Source of the DNA: Bolinopsis microptera
Taxonomy: Eukaryota; Ctenophora; Tentaculata; Lobata; Bolinopsidae
Direction: 5' to 3'
Length of the DNA stretch: 64,000 nt
Assembly: GCF_026151205.1 (NCBI RefSeq)
Contig: NC_087073.1
Span: 22,160,270 to 22,224,269 of the forward strand
Part shown: positions 37,533-50,964 of the stretch, one piece after another
Layout: each line of letters starts with the position of its first letter
Numbering within the stretch: the stretch's first letter is position 1
Position numbers and translations under genes: made by a program
The notes under the pieces: generated by a model
Databases searched by the model: none
Told to the model about the DNA's origin: nothing
The model's input: only the letters and a program-made list of their open reading frames with translations

Positions 37533-38989
37533 TCTAAGCAAAAATGCTGAAACATTATAGAATTATATAAGGGGTTGCAATTGTTAACATTTTGCCAAAA
37601 GGAGGAGGAGGCATTTCGCATTTCTTATTCAATGGTTTGCCTATTGTCCATTCAGTCTGAAAGATTATATTGATATGACAAAGTGATTTGAAATGCCCAT
37701 AAGGTTGTGAATGAATTTTTATTGGATGGTCGAATTACGCCTGATAATGAAGTACTATATTAATAATGATTTAAGATACAACTTATACTCAGCAATGTTT
37801 ATTCTTAACATCCCATAAATTTACTTCAAGAACAATAATAATAGACGATTTACACAAGTATTTTGAAAGCTCCTGCTAATAAAATCTTTCGTATCACTTA
37901 TATATGTTTTAAATATCCCCCTCCAGGACAATAATATTATCATTATTATTATTAAATCTAAAATAGCTAATAATTTAATTAATTATTAACAGGCCCCTTA
38001 ACGTGGGCAATAACATACGCTTTATAAATTATATAAACAAATTCAAGTCTATTTTTCCGATTTTTCTAATCGTATCTTTAGATCTGTTTCGGTCAAGAAC
38101 AATAATAGGTAAGGACTGAAACGTATGCTTGAAAATATGTCGTTAATACTAATGCAAGAATAGTTGGAAAGTATTCAAACAATACATAGATAGTAATACA
38201 ATGTACAATATTATATAAAAGTTAAAATCTGAGTAAAAAACCCTTAAAAACTGAGGAACGTTTATAAAAACTACAAGAAAATGCAAGAATATGATATTTA
38301 TAATAATATGGTTAGGAGTTTTTGAAAACTGGCCACGGGCCTAAATATTAGGATCAGGAGTGCACTACAATGCACATAGATGTACGGAAGGGTACCCCAA
38401 TTTAACAAGTTACTGGATCTTTTGACAGGCCCTCATTTCAATGGAACAAGAAATTTTTCAATGAAACAAGAAATTTAATTTTTAACACATCGACAAATTT
38501 ATAACAATAAAAACATAGTACCCATTATTATTTGGTGTAGGACATTTTGAGCCTGACTGGTAATTAGATTGTGAACGGACAGACAACCAGTAAGCAAGGA
38601 ATGTGGGGGCTTGAAAGCTTTTGAACATACCGAAACGTTAGTCCAGATGAGTTTTTTTGGAGGAAAGGCTCTTATTTGAACCAAATATACATTTTTGGCA
38701 GAGATAAAGGGTTGGTATTATGAATAATAATAATAATAAAATTTGGTAGCCCAGTGGATAAACCACAAAACTTATGCTCTATTGTGTGAAACAAAGATAC
38801 TAGATCAAGATAACTATCAAGGAGTGTATGCATAGGACATAAAAAGTTTTGGAACGAAGATGACATGCTTATTCAGAAGCGAGCTAACAGTCTAATTGCT
38901 AATAAGTTCAAAAGATCATGACATTAGGTTGCATCCTAAACAGTTTAAGCAAATAATATAAAGTTATATTGTCAATTGGTTCACTTGGT
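37533..38989. other. spacer upstream of JAZF1
   Basis: AT-rich with no supported gene. A stretch near 38590-38650 (AAGCAAGGAATG, GGGGGCTTGAAAGC) weakly resembles the LINE 3' UTR at 48932-49294, so an old decayed copy may be present. An AATAATAATAATAAAA simple repeat lies near 38725. Confidence 0.45.
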
Positions 38990-39413
38990 TCACTGCTCGT
39001 CAACCAGCATAACCATGCTGATCTTGATTGGACAAACAAAGATTTCGAATGCTCTAATATAAATTTTGACATTAAGTCTACCCTAGGGTCCACACATCCA
39101 AAATGATTATCTTGAAATTGAAAATTAGCTGGGTGTGCATTTTCCTTTGTCTTACTAACGTGTGTGAGCGCAGTGTAGTGAGAAAGTGTTTTTAACAGAT
39201 TTATTATTAGACTTAGGATTATGATTTTTAATATATTACATTGATATAAGATTTATTTTTGATAGGTACTTAATAAAGTTGATGAATTTCCCTCCCTATT
39301 AAAATTTTAAACCCATTTAGTGAAAATTGATAAACGAAGATCTAGATATTGATACATATTATAACCAACATTGCTTATATTCTGCCTTGTAAACAAAGAG
39401 CAAATCTTCTTAA
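38990..39413 (+). mobile_element. 5'-truncated CR1 copy (3' end only)
   Basis: Matches the reverse complement of 49291-49714 almost base for base: the last ORF2 codons (through GCTGATCTTGATTGGACAAA), the 3' UTR and the terminal AATCTTCTTAA. It therefore comes from the same CR1 family as the full-length element on the opposite strand. Severe 5' truncation is typical of target-primed reverse transcription. It ends at a TTAA (39410-39413) that joins the repeat beginning CACCCTACGCGCG. Confidence 0.85.
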
Positions 39414-39790
39414 TCACCCTACGCGCGTGGGGTGGACTCCTGGGGTGGACTTTTATTCAGCGCGTATTTTGTAGCCTGTTCAACTTGACGTTTTGATTCG
39501 TTACTATCTCAATGTCACAGATACACAGAATGTGAGGTGATCATCTTAAAGAGAAACGCCTCAGCTTTCACCTGGTGTAAAGTTTATCTTTGTACTCAAA
39601 ATATAGCTCGCTCAGTGTGCAATAGAAGTTGACAATACAATAACCACGTCTGCGACCGGTCGTCAGATACCGGAGTGTTGCACAAAATTGGGTCCCTAAA
39701 TTAAAATTCTATGACACAGTTACCATGCAGAAATGTCTAGGGAAACATTTGGTGAAAGTTTCAACTCTCTACTATAAAAATAGCGATAGT
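39414..39790 (+). repeat. unclassified repeat C, copy 1 (inverted relative to 46105-46488)
   Basis: Starts CACCCTACGCGCGTGGGGTG and runs through GTCACAGATACACAGAATGT and GGGTCCCTAAATTAAAATTC to about 39770 with high similarity to the reverse complement of the second copy, then decays. It contains no ORF. One end lies at a TTAA in both copies. Class is unknown. Confidence 0.75.
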
Positions 39791-42700
39791 TATTGAAGAT
39801 AAACCGTGAGAAACTCCCTCTTGTCGAGATCAACGCTCTAGGAACCTCCCTTCTGTACCACGTGACAACGATTTGAGCGTCACGTGGCCGTCACGTGACA
39901 AAAGTGCGCGCATCGGATGGAGCAGTCTCGTGGGAAATCCTGATTGCCTGATCGATCTCGTGGGAAATCCTGATTGCTACGGAAAGGGCTGACAACCACA
40001 GTTATTTCCCTTCCTCAATTTTCCAGTTCACTTGCTCAGTGCTGTCAGTTGTTTTTTGTTTGCCCTGCTATATAAACTTCACTCCGTCATAATCCCCTAC
40101 TCCCCTATCCAATGAACTGTTTCTGTTACAGCTGCCATTCTGTTGACTGGACCCTAACTTAGTCTTATCATTTTCACTTGATAACTTTATCCGTGTGCAC
40201 TTTCTCGAAACTCAACTTATCTTTGTCAAGACTCAGCTAATCTCAGAACTAAATGTTGCCTTAACAGACTTACTTGTCACTGCACTGGGCCCTCCTTTAA
40301 ATGCAAATATCATATGAGCAGCTGATCGATTTATTGCTTGAACTGTGCATCCTTTTTAAAAATAAATAAGGTCAATTTTACTATCGTGAAACTTAGTCAC
40401 TGAAGACAACGCAATCTGGCTGTGCCGGTTCCCCTCTGCCTAGATCACTTAGAATATCCATAGTTAGCAATACTTTTATCGTTTAATGCAGCGATATAGC
40501 CAGTTATCAATGCTACATAGTAGATTTTAGCCTGTTCCAATCATCCTTATATCGCGTTAATGGAATTTATGAAATTGCCTACCGTTCAAATCGCTCTCTG
40601 TTGTTATGTATGTATGTATGTATGTATGTATTTTGACACGGGGCAGCGCTAGACCCCATGTAGTGCCCTCAACCTACTTTTAGATTTGAAGGTCATAAAG
40701 GCGACAACAATGCCAAGAGGACAGCGCAAGCCGGTGGGCTGTACACTGGGCACGCGCGCGTAATAATAGAGCTCAAACAGGTAATAGACCCCGCGAGCAT
40801 ATAGAATCAGGATTTTACAGGATGTGGGCAGCCGGCCCTGTGAAGGTGATGGATGCGTGCAAATCTGAGGGCTTGAAGCGAGTGTATTGTGGAGCTAGCG
40901 TACTCTGATAAGTGAAGTAGCCCGAACCAGGTAGCTCACCTGCTCCGCATCGCGGGGGGCCGCTCCAGTTTACAGATGTACATGCGGAGATATGTCGACG
41001 CTCGTGAGTGAATGGGGAATAGCTGATTTGTGCGAAGGTAATGTGTGGGTTATGATGGTGCTGTTACTTTATAAGTTCTAAGCTTGTAGAATGTGTTGCA
41101 AAAACCATCCTAATTGAGGTTTATTGGTTGGCGTATGTAGTGAACTAGTGGGGTTTGACGATGAAAGAGCGCTAAGATAATTTTGGGAATGTAGTATGGG
41201 CAGTGACAGATTCAAGGTTGATGGAGATAATTAAAACAACGAATATAACTGCAATTGTAAAAAGTAATAGCAAATATTTGTAAGTGAATCTCGATTGTTT
41301 GTGAATCCTCTTTATCGACACTAGGCAGAGTATGATGCTGAGGCGAAGTTCGGGACTGATCTGGTATCATCTTCCTTGAGTTTACTAATCAGATCAACCT
41401 GGAGTGATGGAACGTTTCAATTATGTGGATTTGTCGTAATCTCGTGGAATAGTCGTAAGCTCGTGCGCGCGCAGGCTCGCGCGCGCGCGCACTAAATTTT
41501 CTGTTTAAAAAATGACGACTATTAGGTTGCTACGTCCTTGAGTTGTATGGCGTTCGCGCGTTACGTTTAATGCGGGAAATTTGAAGGACGGATTTAACTG
41601 GTTTGAGTAACTGGATTTCATTGAAGTTGTGTTTGGTGGAGCAAGGCGGTAGGTTCGTTTTTTAGGGGTGATTAGTGGGAGTGTTCTAACCTGGTGGTGG
41701 TGGAGGAACTGCTAATACCGGATGAAGGGGTACCCTGGAGGCAGTGATTGGATCTCTACTGGTTTGGAGAGTGGGAGTCCTTTATTTAGGTTGTCTGATG
41801 AATATCTGTGTCAAGTCGTCAATCTGGAATAACTCGAGTTTTAGTAATTTATAAAGTGGGCTGTAACATTGCGTTCCAGCCCTGAGAGGGAAAATAAACT
41901 AGTAAGAAGATGTAATTATTGGAAAATTGATGCAGATTACATTTATTGACTGATCAGAACAAGGAATAATGTTATGTGGAGTCCAACTTGTAGTTATTCA
42001 TCTCATGTGATGGTTTAGCGAAGATTTCTGGATCGGAGTAGTATGATGCAGATATCAGATTTCGTAGTGCTGATCCATTGTGTTGATGTACTGCTGCTTA
42101 AACTGGTTTCCACATATGTATGTCACAAGGGTAGCCGGGGTACTCGAATCCTAATTAGATCTCTAGCTTTGTGTTCGCCGTAGAGTGGAGAGTGGATATC
42201 CATAGTGCTGTGTACCTGTGTAGGGTTGAAATTCCAAGGTTGCTGAAATGATGATGGTGTTAGAGAAAGACGCAAGGTGTAACATGCGTTACACCGTGGT
42301 AAGAAAGGCTTATGGTAGCAGAGAATGCATTATGACAGGAGAATGAGCGAAGGTAATGCAAATGAAAAAAAGGACCGAATTGCTGAGGTGATTGAGTGAG
42401 TGAGATGCTGCATTGCTACTGGCTGACTCGCCAGCAACAATGCAAGTCCAAGAAGAAAGAAGGAGAGACACTGTCCGTTATCTGGGTGAGCCACCACCGA
42501 CAGTGCTCCCACTTATGTGGGGCTGAGGGTGTTGGCTCCAAGAACCAGCCGTGAGCGAACAGCGCCTGTCCCCCTCTATGGTTAACTTGAGAGTAACAGG
42601 ACTATGCCATTCTCCAGGCCAATCCGTTCAGTAACCAGCTGACCAAGCACCACCTCTGATGGAAGATGTGGTTAGGATTGGACTTCGCTAGGATTTGTCA

Positions 42701-42894
42701 GTTTTTCTGTAGACACTAATGCTCCCTCGAGGAAAGACATGAGCCCCGGCGAAACTGACCAAAAACGTGGCAGGGATTCTCACCCTACCTCTCTGTTGTT
42801 AGCACCACACTGATTAACTACGATGTTCCAATTTTTTAGAATTATGTCCGACATAATTCTAATTTTTGCTGTTACAGCAGATAGTTATGGTGTA
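39791..42894. other. 3.1 kb gene-free stretch
   Basis: No ORF is supported. It holds three CACGTG sites (39859, 39881, 39892), a duplicated TCTCGTGGGAAATCCTGATT (39926 and 39956), a short (TATG)n at 40613-40631, an alternating C/G tract at 41465-41492 and two GC-richer blocks (about 40640-40990 and 42470-42800) that look like pieces of unidentified repeats. The CACGTG cluster could be regulatory. Confidence 0.5.
41461..41492. repeat. alternating CG/GC tract with Z-DNA potential
   Basis: GTGCGCGCGCAGGCTCGCGC followed by GCGCGCGCAC: about 30 bases of nearly strict purine-pyrimidine alternation in an otherwise AT-rich area. Confidence 0.7.
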
Positions 42895-45560
<2,666 letters not shown>

Positions 45561-46104
45561 TATTTATTTTTTAAGCGTTGAGGTTGTCACGAAAGCGTAC
45601 TGTAACGGGACTATCAGATTTGAGTGATTTGATTTTGTGATTTGCAGTTCACGTGATTTTATTGTGATTTTAGACTGTAAAAACTATAAAGGTTCAAGTT
45701 GAACTATCGTCGCCATGATTATGTATTTTGGAACTGTTCACGTTGAAATTGCTTCGTTAATCAGCAGTCTTCCTTGGTTACTTTCTACTGTGTAATGCAG
45801 CTACGATCAACGATACTTAGCTAGTACATTCATAGTAACACTAACTGCACTGAGAAGAGTAAAAAATTTGAGCTTTGACGGAATAACATTTCCTTGTTTT
45901 TAGATACGGTTACTACTCTAGTGAGGGGTTCATAGCTGATCATTAAGGTCTTACTCACAATAATTTGTGCTCTGATATTGGCCGTACTGACGGCTGTTGA
46001 AAAAGCCACTCCGTCAGATGCGCGCCGCAAGAGTCCACCCCTGTAGACCCCACTACGTACAAAATTTGAAATTTTCCCAAAAACTTCTGATTAAGCTAGT
46101 TTGT
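45561..46104. other. spacer after the ankyrin gene
   Basis: Sequence following the TAA at 45558-45560, with no supported ORF. A piece near 46030-46060 (GAGTCCACCCCTGTAGACCCC) echoes the GTCCACCCC words inside repeat C and may be its far end. Confidence 0.45.
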
Positions 46105-46488
46105 TTTCAATAACTTTTGCAATATTTACAGTAGACCCTTCAAATTTTCACCAAATGTTACTCCAGACATTTCTGCATGGTAACTGTGTCATAGAATTTT
46201 AATTTAGGGACCCAATTTTGTGCAACACTCCGGTTTCTGACGACCGGTCGCAGACGTGGTTATTGTATTGTCAACTTCTATTGCACACTGAGCGAGCTAT
46301 ATTTTGAGTACAAAGATAAACTTTACACCAGGTGAAAGCTGAGACGTTTCTCTTTAAGATGATCACCTCACATTCTGTGTATCTGTGACATTGAGATAGT
46401 AACGAATCAAAACGTCAAGTTGAACAGGCTACAAAATACGCGCTGAATAAAAGTCCACCCCAGGAGTCCACCCCACGCGCGTAGGGTG
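46105..46488 (-). repeat. unclassified repeat C, copy 2
   Basis: Reverse complement of 39414-39790, best from 46155 to 46488, ending GCGCGTAGGGTG at a TTAA (46489-46492). The two copies face opposite ways across 6.3 kb that contains the ankyrin gene. Confidence 0.75.
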
Positions 46489-47372
46489 TTAATGCCTTCT
46501 TCCTGTCCTAAAACTAAAACTTCATCCTATTAAAGTAAAGGCCAGTTGTTACCACAAGCTATTATACCGTCCCTCTCAAAAACATGCCTCCATCAAAAAC
46601 AATTTTAGTTTTCAGTCCTTCTAGTTTCCAAAAATCTACCGAGCTAGTGTTCTGGTGTGCACAAAAGCCCCTAAGCCCGTGCATTCCTTGCCCCGCTAGC
46701 TGCCAGTCCTTGACAAACTTCCAATAGCAAAGATCAACTAGTCATTTACAAATTGAGCACTATACAACTTTAATTGTTTTAAATATTTGACTTTGTAAAA
46801 TGAGCTAAAACATTGATTTATTAGTTTCATTGATTTATTAGTTTCATTGAATTAATCGCTCATGCCATAACTTTTCTTAAACAGGTGAGTTTTTAATAAT
46901 GTTTTGAACAGATCAACATCAGAACAAGTCTTAATTTCAATTGGTAGTTGGTTCCAGATTTTCGGAGCAACAGTCTGAAACGCTCTTGGGTGCGATCTTG
47001 TAGATCCGACAGGTAGGTGTAAGGAGGAAGTTCTTCTGCTACTCGAACTAACAAATGTTACTAGATCACACAGATATGCAGGAGCAACACCATTGACTGC
47101 TTTGAAAATCAGTAAGCATAACTTAAACTCAATCCTTTCCTTCACCTTGAGCCAATGAAGGGATTTGAGCTTCTCCTCGACTGAGTTTCTCTTCTTTAAT
47201 CCAAAAACCAGACGGCATGCTCGGTTCTGAATGTTCTGCAGCTGCGTAATTGAGGCTTGACTACAACCGTAGTAAAGCGCATTGCAGTAGTCAAGCGATG
47301 AGATTACAATTGCTTGAGTCAGTGTTCCCATCTGTTCCCATCTTATTTGAATTGCAGTCTTGTTGAAAAAAA
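46489..47372 (-). mobile_element. 5'-truncated LINE A, reverse transcriptase C-terminus and 3' UTR
   Basis: The minus-strand frame down to the stop at 46852 encodes the end of a CR1/L2-like ORF2: IVISSLDYCNALYYGCSQAS, LQNIQNRACRLVFG, SLHWLKVKERIEFKL, KAVNGVAPAYL, VAPKIWNQLPIEIKTC, FKTLLKTHLF. These are conserved blocks after the reverse transcriptase in this clade. A 3' UTR of about 360 bases follows to TTAA (46489-46492). The 5' end near 47372 joins a poly-T/G stretch and an endonuclease fragment. Truncation removes the reverse transcriptase core and endonuclease, so it cannot move by itself. Confidence 0.8.
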
Positions 47373-47384
47373 AGGGGGACCCCC

Positions 47385-47815
47385 AACCCATGTAGCTGAG
47401 ACACCTCACAGCATACAAATCTTTCTTTTCTTTCTTTATAGATCTTATCTAGCGTCTTAAATGTGTTTGTGTCACAGTTAGGATGTGTGACCCTAATGTC
47501 AAAGAATGTTCTTTCAAAGGGTGCATACAATCCGACAGCTGCAACATCAAGACGGGCTTTATCCTGGGTGTTGGTCTTTCTTGAGAAGGAGCTTGGTTGG
47601 ACTGTCATGAGTGCTGGTTCTATCCTTACGTCTTTACACTTTGCTTCTCGGAGGAAGAAAGCAGCAGTTTCTCTAATAGCGTTGTGGCGCATGCTAACGT
47701 ATCCGCCTAGTTTACAGTCAAGGGCGTGGTAGATACTGTTAACATTTCCACAAGCACATTTAGAGGGCACTCCTTGGATCTTCCAACCATTGTTGTTGAC
47801 AGACAGTCAACACTA
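47385..47815 (-). pseudogene. fragment of a mobile-element endonuclease-like domain
   Basis: The minus-strand frame encodes CACGNVNSIYHALDC (C-x-C-x8-H-x4-C), then GGYVSMRHNAIRE, DKARLDVAAVGLYAP and FFDIRVTHPNCDTNTF. The cysteine-histidine motif followed by conserved aspartates (RLDV, FFDIRV) is the layout of the restriction-enzyme-like endonuclease of R2-type non-LTR elements. The same cassette recurs in cnidarian repetitive ORFs. Both ends are lost: upstream codons beyond 47770 stop, and the 3' side runs into other sequence after IYKERKERF. Confidence 0.55.
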
Positions 47816-47832
47816 TGGTATGCCTCAATATA

Positions 47833-48172
47833 TGTTGTGTAATTTGAGGTTATAAAATGCAACTTGAAAATAGGTTAATTGTTTGGTAAAATCACTACTT
47901 GTGCTGGTACTAAAGGAAAATAATTATACATTCAGATTCTTATTATTTACACAATATAAATCACAGTATACAATATGAAAATATACGATGTGAAAACATA
48001 CAATTATATGAAAATGCTCTTCAAGGTGATGACAGTACAAACCTGCGTTCAGGATCATTATATTGCTGTTATTCTCTGAGTATGTGGATAGTTTCAACAT
48101 GACTAGCAGATCATCTAAAGCCTCGGCTTTATATTGTGTAATTTGAGGATATAAAATGGAACTTGAAAGTGG
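47833..48172 (-). pseudogene. copied fragment of the JAZF1-like gene between direct repeats
   Basis: 47873-48130 is a diverged copy of 37246-37487, covering the second half of JAZF1 exon 1, its donor site (ACAAACCTGCGTTCAGGATC) and the start of intron 1. It carries extra bases (an AT-rich insertion near 47980) and substitutions. It is bounded by two 40-bp direct repeats, 47833-47872 and 48132-48172, built on TTGTGTAATTTGAGG and TATAAAATG. The copy keeps intron sequence, so it is DNA-derived and not a processed transcript. Confidence 0.85.
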
Positions 48173-48931
48173 GTAATACTTGTTATGTTGGCTGGCGTAA
48201 GATTATGGCCTTTGTATAGCAATGTTTATATTAACCTTTAAAGGAAATAATTTACAATTCTGATCGTCAAGATGTGTCCAAATAGTTTATTTTATTTTTA
48301 TAATTTAAAAAGTGTGCCGCGCACAAATTTTTCAATCAACCTGCGCAATTAATAGGCGGATGCTGCCGCGCAAATTTTTTTAAGTAAGCTTGGCAAATTT
48401 CGTTTGCGAATTTTTATCAAAAGAATTTTGAACCAAAATTATTATAAAAATCCCACTTTTAGGTGATTTAATTTTTTAAATTGTAGCGCGCCGAGCTATG
48501 AAGGATTGAAATCTTCAATTGCTATTGGGTCATTTATTGAAACAATTTTTTTAGTGAATACAAAAAATGAAATGAATCTTCAAAGAAAGAATATCACACC
48601 AATTAGTAGCAAAATAATAACTAAATAGTAAATAAAGTAAGCAATTTCAAATCTTGCTCATTTTTCATTGACATAGACAATTTTCAATTACATTTTATTA
48701 AGCACGCGCCTATTCCTAAATGGTATACTTATACTTTGCGCGGCGCTCTTGTCTAGCTTGCTGTAGAGAAAAGCGAGCAATAATAAATTAATAAGCTAGG
48801 AAATTTCGAATGCCAATTTATTTACGATGTCAACCCAACGATTTTGCAAAGCAAAAATTATATGTGATAGTTCGCGCGGCGTGTCGAAGCGGCGAAGTCC
48901 TCCAAGAATGCGAAAACAGAAAAGAAATCAA
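48173..48931. other. spacer with GC-skewed short words, no gene
   Basis: Contains repeated GCCGCGCA and GCGCAAATTTTT words near 48315-48385 and GCGCGGCGCTCTTGTCTAGC near 48737, the latter shared in part with 13850. Probably decayed repeats; no ORF is supported. Confidence 0.4.
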
Positions 48932-49294
48932 ACAATGAAACTAATAAATCAATGAAACTAATAAATCAATGTTTTAGCTCATTTTACAAAGTCAAATATT
49001 TAAAACAATTAAAGTTGTATAGTGCTCAATTTGTAAATGACTAGTTGATCTTTGCTATTGGAAGTTTGTCAAGGACTGGCAGCTAGCGGGGGCAAGGAAT
49101 GCACGGGCTTAGGGGCTTTTGTGCACACCAGAACACTAGCTCGGTAGATTTTTGGAAACTAGAAGGACTGAAAACTAAAATTGTTTTTGATGGAGGCATG
49201 TTTTTGAGAGGGACGGTATAATAGCTTGTGGTAACAACTGGCCTTTACTTTAATAGGATGAAGTTTTAGTTTTAGGACAGGAAGAAGGCATTAA
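48932..49294 (+). mobile_element. LINE A 3' UTR copy, inverted relative to 46489-46855
   Basis: Begins CAATGAAACTAATAAATCAA and ends GAAGAAGGCATTAA. It is the reverse complement of the 3' UTR of the LINE A fragment with very few differences. The two copies form a 360-bp inverted repeat around 46.86-48.93 kb. It ends at a TTAA shared with the 3' end of the full-length CR1. Confidence 0.85.
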
Positions 49295-49597
49295 GAAGAT
49301 TTGCTCTTTGTTTACAAGGCAGAATATAAGCAATGTTGGTTATAATATGTATCAATATCTAGATCTTCGTTTATCAATTTTCACTAAATGGGTTTAAAAT
49401 TTTAATAGGGAGGGAAATTCATCAACTTTATTAAGTACCTATCAAAAATAAATCTTATATCAATGTAATATATTAAAAATCATAATCCTAAGTCTAATAA
49501 TAAATCTGTTAAAAACACTTTCTCACTGCACTGCGCTCACACACGTTAGTAAGACAAAGGAAAATGCACACCCAGCTAATTTTCAATTTCAAGATAA

Positions 49598-50962
49598 TCA
49601 TTTTGGATGTGTGGACCCTAGGGTAGACTTAATGTCAAAATTTAAATTAGAGCATTCGAAATCTTTGTTTGTCCAATCAAGATCAGCATGGTTATGCTGG
49701 TTGACGAGCAGTGATTGCTTCATCCTAGACTTCAGGCAGGCCACACTTAGACAGTAGTCACGTATACCAAGCTTAGGCACAATTACGTTCCAAATACGAG
49801 TCGTTCTGCTATTGAAGTTGTCAGGGGGGTCTGCTTGGCTTAGTATAAGGGTGGGTTTCCTACTTGAGCAGGTGAAATTTTCATGGAGGGAAATCGGAGC
49901 ACGGAATTTCATGATTTTATAGAGCTCAAGGAAACAATGGTAAGTGTACAGGTTTTGGACGGCAAGTATTCCGTGTTCCTTGAACAAAGGTTTCGTGTGC
50001 TCTTTCAAGAAAAATTTTTTGTTCAGATTTTGGTTGCCAAACGGTCGAGCACGAGCACAGGTCTTAAATTTATCTAGGTATGCCTCCCTGTCGCCAAACA
50101 GTACCCTGAGACAATATTTTTGTGCTTTGAATACAGAACTTATACGAGTTTTGGCTGCCCCACCCCAAACCGTGATACAATAGGAGAGGTGTGATTCAAA
50201 TAGAGTGTAATACAACTGGCGGTGTAAGAAATCTGGGAGGGAGCAGCGTAGGCGGCAGAGAGTTGATGTTGCATGGCTGAGAGAACGCCTAAGTGATTTT
50301 ATATGTTCTTCCCAGGTTAGCTTTTCATCGATGACGACTCCCAGAAACTTAGCAGATGCAACTTGTTTTATTGGAAAGTTATCAATGGTTAGAGTATATT
50401 CAGAATTATTGTCAGTCTGGGAGGACGATGCTGGTTTAAAGTGAATGAAACAGCATTTAGACAAGTTGACATGGAGTTTGTTTGCTCGCATGTAGGAATA
50501 TAAACTAGCTAAAAGAGAATTACCACGCATATATGCCTCCTTTTTAGATTTCCCAGTCACAAATATATTGGTGTCATCAGCGAAGGTGACAAATGATCCC
50601 AAACTGGAGCTGTTGGCGATATCATTAATATATAGGAGAAATAAGAGAGGTCCAAGAATCGAACCCTGAGGGACTCCAAACTGTATTTTCAAGGCGTCAG
50701 ATTTCTCACCAACAACTTCAGTATATTGTGATCTATTTGTTAAGTAACTTTTTATAAGATCATTTGCCACCCCACGTATCCCATAGCCCTGTAATTTGAC
50801 AAGTAATGTACCATGATCTATTGTATCAAAAGCTTTGCTAAGGTCTATGAATATGCCTAAGACATGATGCTTAAGTTTTAGAGATTCAGTTATAAGGTTT
50901 ACTGAGTGATTAACTGCATGTGAAGTAGAGTGTGACTGCCTGAAGCCAAATTGTGTTTTAGA
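49598..50962 (-). CDS. CR1 ORF2, C-terminal part (reverse transcriptase core and tail)
   Basis: Continues ORF2 on the far side of the mariner insertion. It contains the conserved blocks IDLSKAFDTIDHGTLL, PQGSILGPLLFLLYIND and the catalytic FADDT (the usual YADD with F), then LHVNLSKC, KFLGVVIDEKLTWEEHI and the post-RT region (HLSYCITVWGG). The frame continues in phase across the TA target site of the insertion, so only the insertion breaks the protein. The stop lies at 49598, followed by the 3' UTR. Confidence 0.88.
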   Translation of the reverse strand, partial: SKTQFGFRQSHSTSHAVNHSVNLITESLKLKHHVLGIFIDLSKAFDTIDHGTLLVKLQGYGIRGVANDLIKSYLTNRSQYTEVVGEKSDALKIQFGVPQGSILGPLLFLLYINDIANSSSLGSFVTFADDTNIFVTGKSKKEAYMRGNSLLASLYSYMRANKLHVNLSKCCFIHFKPASSSQTDNNSEYTLTIDNFPIKQVASAKFLGVVIDEKLTWEEHIKSLRRSLSHATSTLCRLRCSLPDFLHRQLYYTLFESHLSYCITVWGGAAKTRISSVFKAQKYCLRVLFGDREAYLDKFKTCARARPFGNQNLNKKFFLKEHTKPLFKEHGILAVQNLYTYHCFLELYKIMKFRAPISLHENFTCSSRKPTLILSQADPPDNFNSRTTRIWNVIVPKLGIRDYCLSVACLKSRMKQSLLVNQHNHADLDWTNKDFECSNLNFDIKSTLGSTHPK

Positions 50963-50964
50963 TA

